NCBI GenBank assembly: GCA_031284105.1
Contig: JAITAN010000201.1
Location: 1 to 11,114 of the forward strand
DNA length: 11,114 nt
DNA from: Treponema sp.
GTDB taxonomy: Bacteria; Spirochaetota; Spirochaetia; Treponematales; Breznakiellaceae
Reading direction: 5' to 3'
The notes beneath the pieces were generated by a model. The model was not told the DNA's origin. It did not search any database and saw only the letters and a list, made by a program, of their open reading frames with translations. Of the stretch, positions 1 to 7,538 are shown in pieces (the stretch's first letter is position 1; every line of letters begins with the position of its first letter). Position numbers and translations under genes: made by a program.

Positions 1-118
1 TATTGAACGGTATTATAATAAGCGCCGTAGACATTCGGCGCTCGGCTATGCCATACCGATAGCATTAACACATTACGGCACCGCTTAACCTACCGTCCGT
101 CATATCGGGGGAAGTCCA
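1..118 (+). mobile_element. 3' end of an IS3-family insertion sequence (left copy)
   Basis: This is the right-hand end of an IS, cut by the window start. It holds the last codons of the transposase and a short tail ending GGGGGAAGTCCA at 118. That tail is the reverse complement of the end at 10864, so the IS boundary can be placed at 118 by comparing the two copies, with TG...CA termini as in the IS3 family. Over the shared 118 bp the two copies differ at roughly eight positions, including one G in the terminal G-run, so they are diverged copies and not a fresh duplication. The other end and any target duplication lie outside the window. Confidence 0.85.
2..88 (+). CDS. IS3-family transposase OrfB, C-terminal fragment (cut by window)
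   Basis: The frame starting at position 2 encodes 28 residues, with YYNKRRRHSALGY near the start and the end ALTHYGTA, then TAA at 86-88. The motif YYNxxRxHxALGY is the conserved C-terminal tail of IS3-family DDE transposases, after the catalytic glutamate. The second copy at the right edge has the same tail with HS replaced by DT and one I-to-T change. The catalytic core is outside the window, so intactness cannot be judged. Confidence 0.85.
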   Translation: MERYYNKRRRHSALGYAIPIALTHYGTA

Positions 119-142
119 GGTTCTTTTCCATGGAAGACAGCC

Positions 143-982
143 TCACATCACCAGGACATCCAGACATGATCCAATAAATTTAAGCAGACTCGACCGGAAC
201 AAGGCGTCTGTATTCCCAACGCCGTCAAGATAGGTATTCCAACGTTCTATAAAACCTGCCGCATCCTTCTCGTCAAGAGGGAGGCGTTTTCCAATGAGGA
301 GGCTTTCGCTGTTTTTGTCCCGCAGAATAACGCCCCCTGCAAACACAACACGCAAGCCAGTAAGGGCGTTCTTCTCACTACGGACAAGAAATATCGCGCA
401 GCCTGATGATTCACCGGTTTCCTGCCGCTTGAATTTTTTGTATGCGGAATAATCCCATGGTTCAAGAGGAATACGGATGCGGGTGAGCAGTTCTCGTTCA
501 TTCAAGGCGAGGGATTCAGGCATGGAAGCGAAACGAGAAGCAGCGATCCAGCGTGCGAACGCAGCATTGCGAAGTTCGTAGAGCGCATCAAGCCCCAGTA
601 GGGGGGCGAAAGTGTCGAGTCTCCACCCTTTATGGCAGAGATTGCCGCCTATGGTTGCGATGTTGCGGACTTGGGGACCTGCAATACCCTCAAGACAGCG
701 GATAAATACCTCCGGCACCACTTTTCCAAGATAGATAATCTCGTTTAATGTAACCATTGCACCCAGTTCAAGGTAGCGTTCCGTACGGGTAATACGCCGC
801 AAATCCGCAAGTTTATCAAGATACAGCAGGTTATGCGGCAGGCATGGAACACGGCGCCCCTGATACTGCATAATGTCAGTGCCGCCGGCAAAAGGTACCG
901 CATCGGGGAATTTACCCCACACGGAAAACAGCTCGCCAAAAGTGGCAGGGAAAAACACCTGATTATTAAGAGGAACGTCCAT
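143..982 (-). CDS. Molybdenum hydroxylase (xanthine dehydrogenase family) FAD-binding subunit
   Basis: 279 residues, the normal length for the FAD subunit (CoxM/XdhB type) of three-subunit molybdenum hydroxylases. These pass electrons from the molybdenum site through the 2Fe-2S clusters to FAD and on to NAD or another acceptor in the cytoplasm. Two FAD motifs are visible: PFAGGTDIM near residue 31, which contacts the pyrophosphate, and VRNIATIGGNLC near residue 105. The ATG at 980-982 lies inside the end of the 2Fe-2S gene (17 bp overlap), which argues for translational coupling; the upstream site, GGCGGCAAAAAA, is weak. It is the last gene of the operon. The IS end at 118 is only 24 bp past its stop, and no terminator is seen there. 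The family call is firm; the substrate is unknown. Confidence 0.88.
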   Translation of the reverse strand: MDVPLNNQVFFPATFGELFSVWGKFPDAVPFAGGTDIMQYQGRRVPCLPHNLLYLDKLADLRRITRTERYLELGAMVTLNEIIYLGKVVPEVFIRCLEGIAGPQVRNIATIGGNLCHKGWRLDTFAPLLGLDALYELRNAAFARWIAASRFASMPESLALNERELLTRIRIPLEPWDYSAYKKFKRQETGESSGCAIFLVRSEKNALTGLRVVFAGGVILRDKNSESLLIGKRLPLDEKDAAGFIERWNTYLDGVGNTDALFRSSLLKFIGSCLDVLVM

Positions 983-1451
983 ATAATCTTTTTTGCCGCC
1001 TATCGGCTGTTATTGAAACCGCATTTATCAGCGCTTCGTGTTCGGTACACCTACACTTCAAGCCTTGAAATCCAAGTAAAATTTCTCTGCGTGAGGGACG
1101 GGGATTTTTAGAAAGTAATGCCTCAACCGCTAAAATTTTACCGGTCTTGCAGTACCCGCAGGTTTCCACGTAGGCTTGAGAAAACCCCGCGATAATGTCT
1201 TCGTATCCGGCGTCTTGCTCAAAACCTTCTATAGTGATGATCTCACTTTCATGTACGCAAAACGCGGGGATTAGACACGATTTGACGACTACTCCATTAA
1301 AGATAATCGAACACGCCCCGCACCTCCCGCAGAGGCAGCCGGCTTTTGCGCCTATCAGAGAAAAGTTTCTCCGTAAAATGTCGATGAGTCTGATATTCGC
1401 ATCTACGCGGACGGCAACGTCTTCGCCATTCAGAATAAAACCTATGGTCAT
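966..1451 (-). CDS. Molybdenum hydroxylase [2Fe-2S] subunit
   Basis: 161 residues, typical for the small iron-sulfur subunit (CoxS/XdhC type) that links the molybdenum and FAD subunits. The N-terminal plant-ferredoxin-like cluster uses C39, C44, C47 and C59 (C-x4-C-x2-C-x11-C), with an extra cysteine at 41. The C-terminal cluster uses C98, C101, C133 and C135 (CGYC ... CRC), at family spacing. The usual GNLCRCTGY is here GLKCRCTEH, a mild divergence. The ATG at 1449-1451 is preferred over an in-frame ATG 14 codons upstream because it has GGAG eight bases before it and overlaps the stop of the large-subunit gene as ATGA, a classic coupled junction. The 3' end overlaps the FAD subunit by 17 bp. 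Confidence 0.92.
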   Translation of the reverse strand: MTIGFILNGEDVAVRVDANIRLIDILRRNFSLIGAKAGCLCGRCGACSIIFNGVVVKSCLIPAFCVHESEIITIEGFEQDAGYEDIIAGFSQAYVETCGYCKTGKILAVEALLSKNPRPSRREILLGFQGLKCRCTEHEALINAVSITADRRQKRLYGRSS

Positions 1452-3574
1452 TTTTTTTCTCCATGAACAGCCGCCCAAATATCTTCCGTGCATAGCGGGA
1501 TTCTTTCAAACGTATAATCCAAAGACTGGGAAACGGCTTGTACGTAAGCGGCGGGAATCGTACAGAAAGGAAGTTCTCCTATACCCTTGGGATATTCGTC
1601 TTTCCCCTTTTTTTCCTTAGTGTCCAAAAATTGTACTTCTATAGGCGGTATGTCTATAGAAGAAGGAATGTCATAATTGTAAACGAATTCATCGGCGATT
1701 TTACCATTTGTATAAGACAGTTGTTCCCGCGAAGCCCAGCCGAGCGCCTGAATCGTAGATATGATAATGGTTCTGCGGGCATATTGCCTCGATAAGATAC
1801 GCGCCCCATCAATACAAAGCCATATTCCCCGTATTCTGGGGATATATGTAGCCCGTTCCATCTCAATTTCCACCACTGCGGCGCCCCAGCTTATGGGTGA
1901 AAAGGCATTCTTATCAATCGTGGATGTGTGTAACGTTTCTCCATTCCACGCCTGCACCTTGGAGGGTTTAATGCTCCGGCTTATGGTAATCGGATACGTT
2001 GCGTGATGCCGCTCTTTTTTAAGCGCAAGACAGCAACGTTCTATAAGCCGCATTATGACCGCAATATTACGCGAATTACTTGAAGGTCCCGAATCAGACA
2101 TGCTTCCGGTATGTTCGTTGCATATGGACACAGACTTTTCGTCTAAAGACAGTATCTTTGCGGCAAGAAGCCGCACAATGTGTTCCCATGTCTCATCTGA
2201 GGGTACTGCGGTGGTACGGATTTCCAAGGTATCATCTTCTTTGAGCATCACTTCTACCGTATAGTTTCCCTTATCTTTTTCTGAATAATGAAGAAAACCG
2301 TTTCCTTGATACGCCGCGGCTATACCTATACCCCGGAACGGCATATCGTTACCTTCTCGTCTATGACACCGTAACAGTTCATAGGACGCCCACTTTCGCT
2401 TATAATCGCCCATTGCCTCAACAGTTTCCATAACAGCGTACATGGCGTCCGGATCTTCAAGCGGAATTCCAATGGCAAGACTATTATTTTTACTTAAAAA
2501 GTGCTGCTTGCGCCATTCAGATGGATCGATGTGGAGCGTATCCGCGATACGAGAGGCGTGGCGTTCGGCGGCAAAGAACCCTTGCGCCAAACCGAATCCG
2601 GAAAAAGGTCCTTGTACCGGTACATTAGTTTGTACGGCTTTTGCCTCTATCGAAGTGAACGGCGTTTGGTAAAACCCCAGCATACCGAGACAGGTTTTGT
2701 CCAGAATTTCATCGGTAAAAACACCTGATGCACCCAAATCAGTAACCAAAGCGATATCGTTTCCCAAAAGATTGCCGTTTTCGTCCAGATTACCGGTTAT
2801 TCTGATTTCCGTTGCGTTCCGTTTGGGTGAAAAACGAAAATCTTCTTCATGGGTAAGGCAGAGCCGTACCGGTTTACCGGTAACAGATGCCGCAAGCGCC
2901 GCGTGGCAGCTTATCAAAGACGGGTACCAGAGTTTCCCATCAAGGTGCATACCGGTATTGTGGGGAACAACCGTAATCAGCTCAACCGGTATGTTCAGCA
3001 GCTTACCTACCGACCGTCTGGCATGAAACGCCCATTGTGTCGCGGTATGGATGGTGATTTTACCTTGCTCATCTACAAGCGCAACCGCAGCGTGGGGTTC
3101 CGCGTACCAATGTTCCTGGATACCGGTTCTGTATACGCCTTCTACGGTTATTTTAACCGCCTCCTTTTCAAACGGCGTCCCCAAGGAGATAGTTCTTTCC
3201 GCAAGGATAACGGCAGCTTTGCCGGCGTCAAAGTCGCCGGCGGTATTGTCCACAGAAATATCTGAAAATACGGGCGTTTCTTCTTCACAGACGATCTCGC
3301 ATTGGGAAGCGTATTTCTCTAATTCTATCTCATTCGGTCCGGCAAGGAGGGCAACAGGCTCTCCTATATAAGAGACCTTCGTCGCGAGAACCGGTACCGG
3401 AAAATCGTCTATTTCGTTTACACCCGGTATGATATCTGGGGTGATAAGCGTATAACCGGCAGGCATATTCGATGGATATTTGATGCTCTTTACCGCTCCT
3501 TTTGCGATAGGAGAACGAAGCGTAATGGCAACGTAACCGCCTTGAGGATAAATATCGGTAACGAATTTCTGCAT
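1448..3574 (-). CDS. Molybdenum hydroxylase (xanthine dehydrogenase family) molybdopterin-binding subunit, divergent
   Basis: 708 residues, close to the usual length of the CoxL/XdhA-type catalytic subunit. The N-terminal hammerhead domain is recognisable: RSPIAKGAVKSI at about 20-31, then the proline- and glycine-rich PGVNEID and the YIGEPVALLAGP segment at 69-80. The molybdopterin domain follows, with GIQEHWYAEP (151-160), SGFG (325-328), SDSGPSSNSR (493-502) and KGIGELP near the C-terminus. The glutamate at 667 fits the catalytic GxGE. Several usual cofactor motifs are altered: the GGxFGxK loop reads TGMHLDGK (207-214), RGFG reads SGFG, and the GQG-x2-T segment seems to be VPSDETW (457-463). 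Subunit order is Mo, 2Fe-2S, FAD. The start has only a weak ribosome site (AGTAGAAA). The substrate could be a purine or another N-heterocycle; the sequence does not decide. Confidence 0.85.
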   Translation of the reverse strand: MQKFVTDIYPQGGYVAITLRSPIAKGAVKSIKYPSNMPAGYTLITPDIIPGVNEIDDFPVPVLATKVSYIGEPVALLAGPNEIELEKYASQCEIVCEEETPVFSDISVDNTAGDFDAGKAAVILAERTISLGTPFEKEAVKITVEGVYRTGIQEHWYAEPHAAVALVDEQGKITIHTATQWAFHARRSVGKLLNIPVELITVVPHNTGMHLDGKLWYPSLISCHAALAASVTGKPVRLCLTHEEDFRFSPKRNATEIRITGNLDENGNLLGNDIALVTDLGASGVFTDEILDKTCLGMLGFYQTPFTSIEAKAVQTNVPVQGPFSGFGLAQGFFAAERHASRIADTLHIDPSEWRKQHFLSKNNSLAIGIPLEDPDAMYAVMETVEAMGDYKRKWASYELLRCHRREGNDMPFRGIGIAAAYQGNGFLHYSEKDKGNYTVEVMLKEDDTLEIRTTAVPSDETWEHIVRLLAAKILSLDEKSVSICNEHTGSMSDSGPSSNSRNIAVIMRLIERCCLALKKERHHATYPITISRSIKPSKVQAWNGETLHTSTIDKNAFSPISWGAAVVEIEMERATYIPRIRGIWLCIDGARILSRQYARRTIIISTIQALGWASREQLSYTNGKIADEFVYNYDIPSSIDIPPIEVQFLDTKEKKGKDEYPKGIGELPFCTIPAAYVQAVSQSLDYTFERIPLCTEDIWAAVHGEKK

Positions 3575-3633
3575 TTTCTACTTTTACCGGTGATTACGCC
3601 ACGCGTGATCCATACTGCTCATGTACCACACAT

Positions 3634-4266
3634 TTATTTTTTACTCTGGGAGGCTGATTCCTCAAACTTCTTACTGATCCGTGATTTTCCGCTGCCTCTG
3701 GGAATATGTTTCCATACGGTTACCACTAGAAAAGTAAGAACCGCAGAACAAGCGGCTTCGAGCGAACCATTTGTTATTGCCACCGGAATTATTACTTTCC
3801 ATGAGAAAAGCTGCAAAATTCCAAATCCCGAAAGAACCAGCACCGTATTAACAAGGCTTCCTATTATTGCGGCAATGACTATGGCGGTGGATTCCAATAC
3901 TGGATTAAGTGCGGTTGCTTTCTTTTTCAACAACTGCCCGGTAATCAGCGCATAAAACAGCCATGCCGCAGGACCAATGAGGATGCGGGGAATTATTGCA
4001 ATAAAGGGATAGGTAACAAATGCCATATCTATAGGCGTGGCCGCCATAAGTGCAGATTGAACGATACTGAAAATCCCGAACAAAAGACCTATGAAAAAGC
4101 CGGCAAAAGGTCCTTCCAGAATTGCACCCATGATTACCGGAGTCTGTAAAATCGTGATTGCCGCGCCGGAAGGGAAGATAATAAAACCTAACCCCGTCAT
4201 TCCAAGTACGATCACAACTGCCGAGAGAACACCGATAACCGCTATTTTTTTTACCGTAATAGTCAT
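3634..4266 (-). CDS. ECF transporter S component (substrate-binding membrane protein)
   Basis: 210 residues, almost all membrane-embedded. About six hydrophobic segments lie near 5-31, 36-52, 53-74, 83-112, 124-149 and 158-185, followed by a basic polar tail. The pattern LQTPVIMGAILEGPFAGFFIGLLFG is typical of S components in the PF12822-like superfamily, which bind vitamins or related small molecules and work with a shared EcfT and two ATPases encoded elsewhere. The ATG at 4264-4266 begins 2 nt after the 3' end of tRNA-Arg, so there is no separate ribosome-binding site; the sequence before it is the tRNA acceptor stem. The molybdenum hydroxylase genes start 59 bp after its stop on the same strand, so it may import that enzyme's substrate or a precursor, but this is inference from position only. 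Confidence 0.75.
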   Translation of the reverse strand: MTITVKKIAVIGVLSAVVIVLGMTGLGFIIFPSGAAITILQTPVIMGAILEGPFAGFFIGLLFGIFSIVQSALMAATPIDMAFVTYPFIAIIPRILIGPAAWLFYALITGQLLKKKATALNPVLESTAIVIAAIIGSLVNTVLVLSGFGILQLFSWKVIIPVAITNGSLEAACSAVLTFLVVTVWKHIPRGSGKSRISKKFEESASQSKK

Positions 4267-4268
4267 AG

Positions 4269-4342
4269 TGTGACACGAGGGACTCGAACCCCCTACCTGC
4301 TGCTTAGAAGGCAGCTGCTCTATCCGGATGAGCTAGTGTCAC
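4269..4342 (-). tRNA. tRNA-Arg (anticodon UCU)
   Basis: A 74-nt cloverleaf folds by eye. The acceptor stem is GTGACAC with GTGTCAC and discriminator A; the D stem is GCTC/GAGC. The anticodon stem is GCTGC/GCAGC with loop CTTCTAA, giving anticodon TCT for AGA and AGG codons. The T stem is GGGGG/CCCTC (one G-T pair) with loop TTCGAGT. CCA is not encoded. The discriminator is followed by CT and then the start codon of the S-component gene. The promoter at 4429-4457 points at it, with a leader of about 80 nt. Confidence 0.96.
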
Positions 4343-4428
4343 AAGGGCAAAGCTTGACGTATCTGTTACTAAATCTCGATAAGGTACCATACCATCCTTG
4401 TTTGCAGATGTAAACCAAATGTTAGTTT

Positions 4429-4457
4429 ATTGTATGCTAATGACAAATATATGTCAA
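4429..4457 (-). promoter_or_regulatory. Sigma-70-type promoter of the tRNA-Arg / ECF / molybdenum hydroxylase unit, with overlapping dyad
   Basis: On the minus strand a perfect -35 box TTGACA (4452-4457) is separated by exactly 17 bp from a -10 box TACAAT (4429-4434). Start would be near 4422, about 80 nt before tRNA-Arg. An inverted repeat, TGACA - 6 bp - TGTCA (4441-4456), covers the -35 box and the upstream part of the spacer, where a repressor could block RNA polymerase. The operator role is inference from position. Confidence 0.75.
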
Positions 4458-4494
4458 CATAAAATTTGCAAGATTTGACGAATTCTTGTAAATT

Positions 4495-4510
4495 TTGGTA
4501 CATTTACCAA
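4495..4510 (-). terminator. Weak hairpin after jag
   Basis: A 6-bp stem TTGGTA/TACCAA with a 4-nt loop, followed on the minus strand by AATTTAC, lies about 50 bp past the jag stop and before the promoter of the tRNA unit. It is AT-rich and lacks a clean T-run, so it is at best a weak intrinsic terminator. Confidence 0.25.
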
Positions 4511-4562
4511 CAGGTTGTTACAACATAGATTGGTCCGCTATATCCTATGTGTAAAGCACGCA

Positions 4563-5366
4563 TCATTTCTTACTAGTTCGGGAATACACCCGCGCCTGCT
4601 TATACTCACCTTCGCTCTTGTTTCCCCGGAAATATACCCGAACTTGCTTATAGGTACCTTCGCCCTCGCTCTTCGTTTCAATATCGGCAATATCATTAAG
4701 CGTAGTATGAATAAGGCGGCGATCGAACGGGTTCATGGGTTCAAGTAGAAAGGAGCTTCCGGTTTCCCGCACCCGCGCCGCGACGGTGTAAGCGAGACGC
4801 ACCAGAGATTCTTCCCTGCGGATACGGTAGTTCTCACTGTCGAGGATCACCCGTATATCTTCTCTGCCGAGCCTGCCTGCATAAATATTCACCAACAGCT
4901 GCAAGGCATCCAAGTTTTTACCCTTTTTTCCAATTAAAATAGACGAATTATCCGAATCAATTTTGAGACCAATTTTTTGGTCTTCACGAAATTGAATACT
5001 CACCGTTCCTGAATATCCCATTCTTTCAATAAGAGTCGTCAGAAATCCGATAAGTTTTTGTTCAAATTCATTTTGAGCAACCGGATCTCTGAAAACAGTT
5101 TGACGTTTCTTTTCATTTTCTACCGTACTAGTAGCAGGCGTTTCCGCATCCGGCGATAATGCCGCTTGCACCGGACGCAACAATCCGGCTTGCGCTTGCT
5201 CTATCTGATTTGTATGGATTTTGATTTTCACAAATTTTTTTCTGAACAAACCGCCGCGGTGAGACTCAACGATTTCAACATCAAACGCACCCTTCTCAAG
5301 ACCCAATTCCGCCGTAGCTCGATCTATAACTTCTTCTTCAGTGCGGCCTTCAAATTCATATACCAT
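4563..5366 (-). CDS. jag: Jag/KhpB (EloR-type) RNA-binding protein
   Basis: 267 residues from the ATG at 5364-5366, chosen because AGGAGA sits 4 bases upstream and MVYEFEGRTEEEVIDRA is the usual Jag N-terminus; a longer open frame upstream overlaps yidC and is not needed. Domains in order are a Jag-N domain (about 1-52), a low-complexity linker (about 55-95), a KH domain (about 100-175) with the GxxG loop GKKG at 146-149, and an R3H domain (about 180-245) with R216-x3-H220. The family binds RNA and, in Gram-positive bacteria, influences cell-wall elongation. It lies 43 bp after yidC, its standard neighbour. The last part is duplicated: KSEGEGTYKQVRVYFRGN (232-249 region) is followed by KSEGEYKQARVYSRTS (250-265), an extra copy of the final R3H strand. 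Confidence 0.93.
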   Translation of the reverse strand: MVYEFEGRTEEEVIDRATAELGLEKGAFDVEIVESHRGGLFRKKFVKIKIHTNQIEQAQAGLLRPVQAALSPDAETPATSTVENEKKRQTVFRDPVAQNEFEQKLIGFLTTLIERMGYSGTVSIQFREDQKIGLKIDSDNSSILIGKKGKNLDALQLLVNIYAGRLGREDIRVILDSENYRIRREESLVRLAYTVAARVRETGSSFLLEPMNPFDRRLIHTTLNDIADIETKSEGEGTYKQVRVYFRGNKSEGEYKQARVYSRTSKK

Positions 5367-5409
5367 ATGCTCTCCTGTATTAAAAACTTCCTTAAAAGGA
5401 CGGCTCCAT

Positions 5410-7218
5410 TCACCGTTTTTTCTTCTTCTTGGGCGGCAACTTAAGCGACTCTTCTGCACGAGCCGCAAGTGCGGCACGCTGGGGCGCAAGGTACTTATTT
5501 ATTGCCAATTGTTGAATTAAAGTCAACACGTTAGACATAATCCAGTAGATGAGCAAGCCGGAAGGCACATCGTATAAAATAAAGAAGAAAAGTATCGGCA
5601 TACCGTACATCATTATTTTCATCTGCATACCGCCTGCCTGCCCGGGCGTCTGGGTAATCTTACCGTAGAGAAGCTGGGAAGCCACATAGATAAAGGGCAA
5701 GGCGCGGATGGCGGTCCAGCCGAGGAGCGGCAGCCTGAAATTACTCGGGAAGATGAAAATCGCTTCAGGCAGGGAAAGGTCCGGTATCCAGCCCGGAATG
5801 AACAGCGCTCCACGCAGATCAAAATGGGTATTAAACAGGTTGTACATCGCAAAGAAAATGGGAATTTGAATCAACATGGGAAGGCACCCTGCCATGGGAT
5901 TGTACCCTTCCTTTTTATAAAATCCCGCCATTTCCTGATTCAGTTTTTGGGGATTATCTTTATACTTATCCTGCAACTCTTTGATCTTCGGAGAGAGCGC
6001 CTGCATACGCAGGGTCGATTCAGAACTTTTACGGGTAAGCGGGAACATGATCATTTTTACCAGAAGGGTAAGAAGAATGATGGCGATGCCGTAATTAGGT
6101 ATAATTTTGTAAAAGAACGTAAGAATCCATTTCAGCGCCGTCTCAAGCGGCGCGAGTATCCCCGATGTATTGGCTACCTTGATAAGCTCCATATTGGTAA
6201 GGTTGAAGCTGTTTTTGCCGTTTGTATACACCGCAAGCGCGTCCTGAGATTTTGGTCCCAGATAGAAACGGTAGGTGTCTTCGGTTCGAGATGTGTTAAG
6301 GCTTGGGCGGATAATGTACAAACGGGAAGCGCCGGCTATTCCCGGTTCCGGCTTGGTGGAAAACGCCACATCAAACTGAGATGGGTAGGGAATGGCAATG
6401 AACGTGAAGTACTTGCCGGCAACGCCTGCCCACGCCGGTCTATTGCCGATAATGGACGGTCCGTTATTGTTTACTTTTTCCTGTTTCAATTTACCGTTTG
6501 TATAGGTGTAATAATGCCGGTACTCGTATCGCTGATCGAGTTTATCAAATGTGGGACCAAATTGGGGAGCCGATGCCAATGTATAAGATACACCGGAAAA
6601 ATTAAAGCCCATATTTTGAGAACCTTCCAGAGTAATAGTAAGCTCGAACAGGTACTCATTCGGTCTGAATTCGTAACGTTTTATCAAGCGGAACGTGTTA
6701 TGCCCGGCATCGTTCATATCGAAATCCTGGTAAAACTCAATGACGTAATCGGAAACACGGCGTACATTGAAAAAGGATGTTAGCGGCGCGGCATTGATAT
6801 TGCCGAATGCAATAGTAAACGCATGGGATTCTCGGTTTCCGGGCAACACCATTTCCACAAAATCTTCTTTATCGCTGTGTTCCTTGAGTTTGTAGGAAAC
6901 TATATCGCCGCCGGCATTACTCAATACTACCGTAACAAACCCGTTATCTATGGTTATCCGCTGTTCATGGTCGGGCGCTTCGAGAGTCTCCCCATTTACC
7001 ACAGGTGCCGTATGCTCCACAGGCGCACCCGGAGTACTACCGGACGGCTGAATGGCGGAAGGTGAATCGCCGGGTATGCCCGGCGATTCACCGGATGTCT
7101 GCTCTATCGGAACAGATGCGGCAGGTTGTTGTATAGGGAAAAATATCCCCTGGATAGCGTAGAACGCTACTATTACAACAACTGAAAGAACTACCGCTAA
7201 TATTGTGTTTTTCTCCAC
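5410..7218 (-). CDS. yidC: Membrane protein insertase YidC
   Basis: 602 residues, the long Gram-negative type. It inserts and folds inner-membrane proteins alone or with SecYEG. An N-terminal membrane anchor (about 6-27) is followed by a Pro/Ser/Gly-rich linker (about 30-80), a large periplasmic domain (about 85-345), and the conserved insertase core from about 365 to 575 with five hydrophobic segments. The groove position normally held by arginine in E. coli YidC appears to be lysine 388 (LLTLLVKMIMFPLTR). The loop after it carries RMQALSPKIKELQDKYK and the conserved YNPMAGCLPMLIQIPIFFAMY. The C-terminus is a lysine cluster, KLPPKKKKKR, of the kind proposed to contact ribosomes. Translation starts at GTG (7216-7218) with GAGG six bases upstream. 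It sits between yidD and jag, the usual order. Confidence 0.96.
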   Translation of the reverse strand: MEKNTILAVVLSVVVIVAFYAIQGIFFPIQQPAASVPIEQTSGESPGIPGDSPSAIQPSGSTPGAPVEHTAPVVNGETLEAPDHEQRITIDNGFVTVVLSNAGGDIVSYKLKEHSDKEDFVEMVLPGNRESHAFTIAFGNINAAPLTSFFNVRRVSDYVIEFYQDFDMNDAGHNTFRLIKRYEFRPNEYLFELTITLEGSQNMGFNFSGVSYTLASAPQFGPTFDKLDQRYEYRHYYTYTNGKLKQEKVNNNGPSIIGNRPAWAGVAGKYFTFIAIPYPSQFDVAFSTKPEPGIAGASRLYIIRPSLNTSRTEDTYRFYLGPKSQDALAVYTNGKNSFNLTNMELIKVANTSGILAPLETALKWILTFFYKIIPNYGIAIILLTLLVKMIMFPLTRKSSESTLRMQALSPKIKELQDKYKDNPQKLNQEMAGFYKKEGYNPMAGCLPMLIQIPIFFAMYNLFNTHFDLRGALFIPGWIPDLSLPEAIFIFPSNFRLPLLGWTAIRALPFIYVASQLLYGKITQTPGQAGGMQMKIMMYGMPILFFFILYDVPSGLLIYWIMSNVLTLIQQLAINKYLAPQRAALAARAEESLKLPPKKKKKR

Positions 7219-7250
7219 AAGGAGCCTCTTGTCTTATCTAACTTTTAACA

Positions 7251-7273
7251 GAGGAATTCATTACAATTTCCTC
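7251..7273. other. Small inverted repeat between yidD and yidC
   Basis: GAGGAA (7251-7256) and TTCCTC (7268-7273) pair across 11 bp within the 80-bp yidD-yidC gap. No T-run follows on the minus strand, so it is not a convincing terminator. It could be a processing or attenuation hairpin, or chance. Confidence 0.2.
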
Positions 7274-7298
7274 TCCAACCCGTTCTACAGAAACAAAC

Positions 7299-7532
7299 TT
7301 ACGGTACCGGATCATAACCGCCCACATGAAAAGGATGACAACGAAGTATCCGTTTGAACGCCATAAAACCGCCCCGAAAAAAACCGTACTTTTCTATAGC
7401 CATGAATGCATACGCGGAACAAGACGGAATATACCGGCAACACGGTCCCGCATAGGGTGAAATTACGTATTGATAAAAACGTATTAAAAGAAGCGCCGAT
7501 TTCTGTAACGGCAATTTCAATAATTTACTCAC
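7299..7532 (-). CDS. yidD: Membrane protein insertion efficiency factor YidD
   Basis: 77 residues, the usual size. The family signature is complete: LIRFYQYVISPYAGP (16-30), CCRYIPSCSAYA (31-42, the CRxxPTCSxYA motif), the alternating AIEKYG and RGG turns, and the end RCHPFHVGGYDPVP. YidD is a small membrane-associated protein with an amphipathic N-terminal helix that helps YidC-dependent insertion. The start is GTG at 7530-7532, 6 nt after the rnpA stop, with no good ribosome site of its own, so translation is probably coupled to rnpA. Confidence 0.95.
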   Translation of the reverse strand: MSKLLKLPLQKSALLLIRFYQYVISPYAGPCCRYIPSCSAYAFMAIEKYGFFRGGFMAFKRILRCHPFHVGGYDPVP

Positions 7533-7538
7533 CCGTAC

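Noticed and set aside
5367..5489. N-terminal extension of Jag by 41 residues
   Set aside because: It overlaps the yidC 3' end, has no ribosome site, and the ATG at 5366 has AGGAGA and matches the family start.
5824..6783. 319-codon plus-strand frame opposite yidC
   Set aside because: It lies wholly antisense to an intact, confidently identified yidC and shows no recognisable domain.
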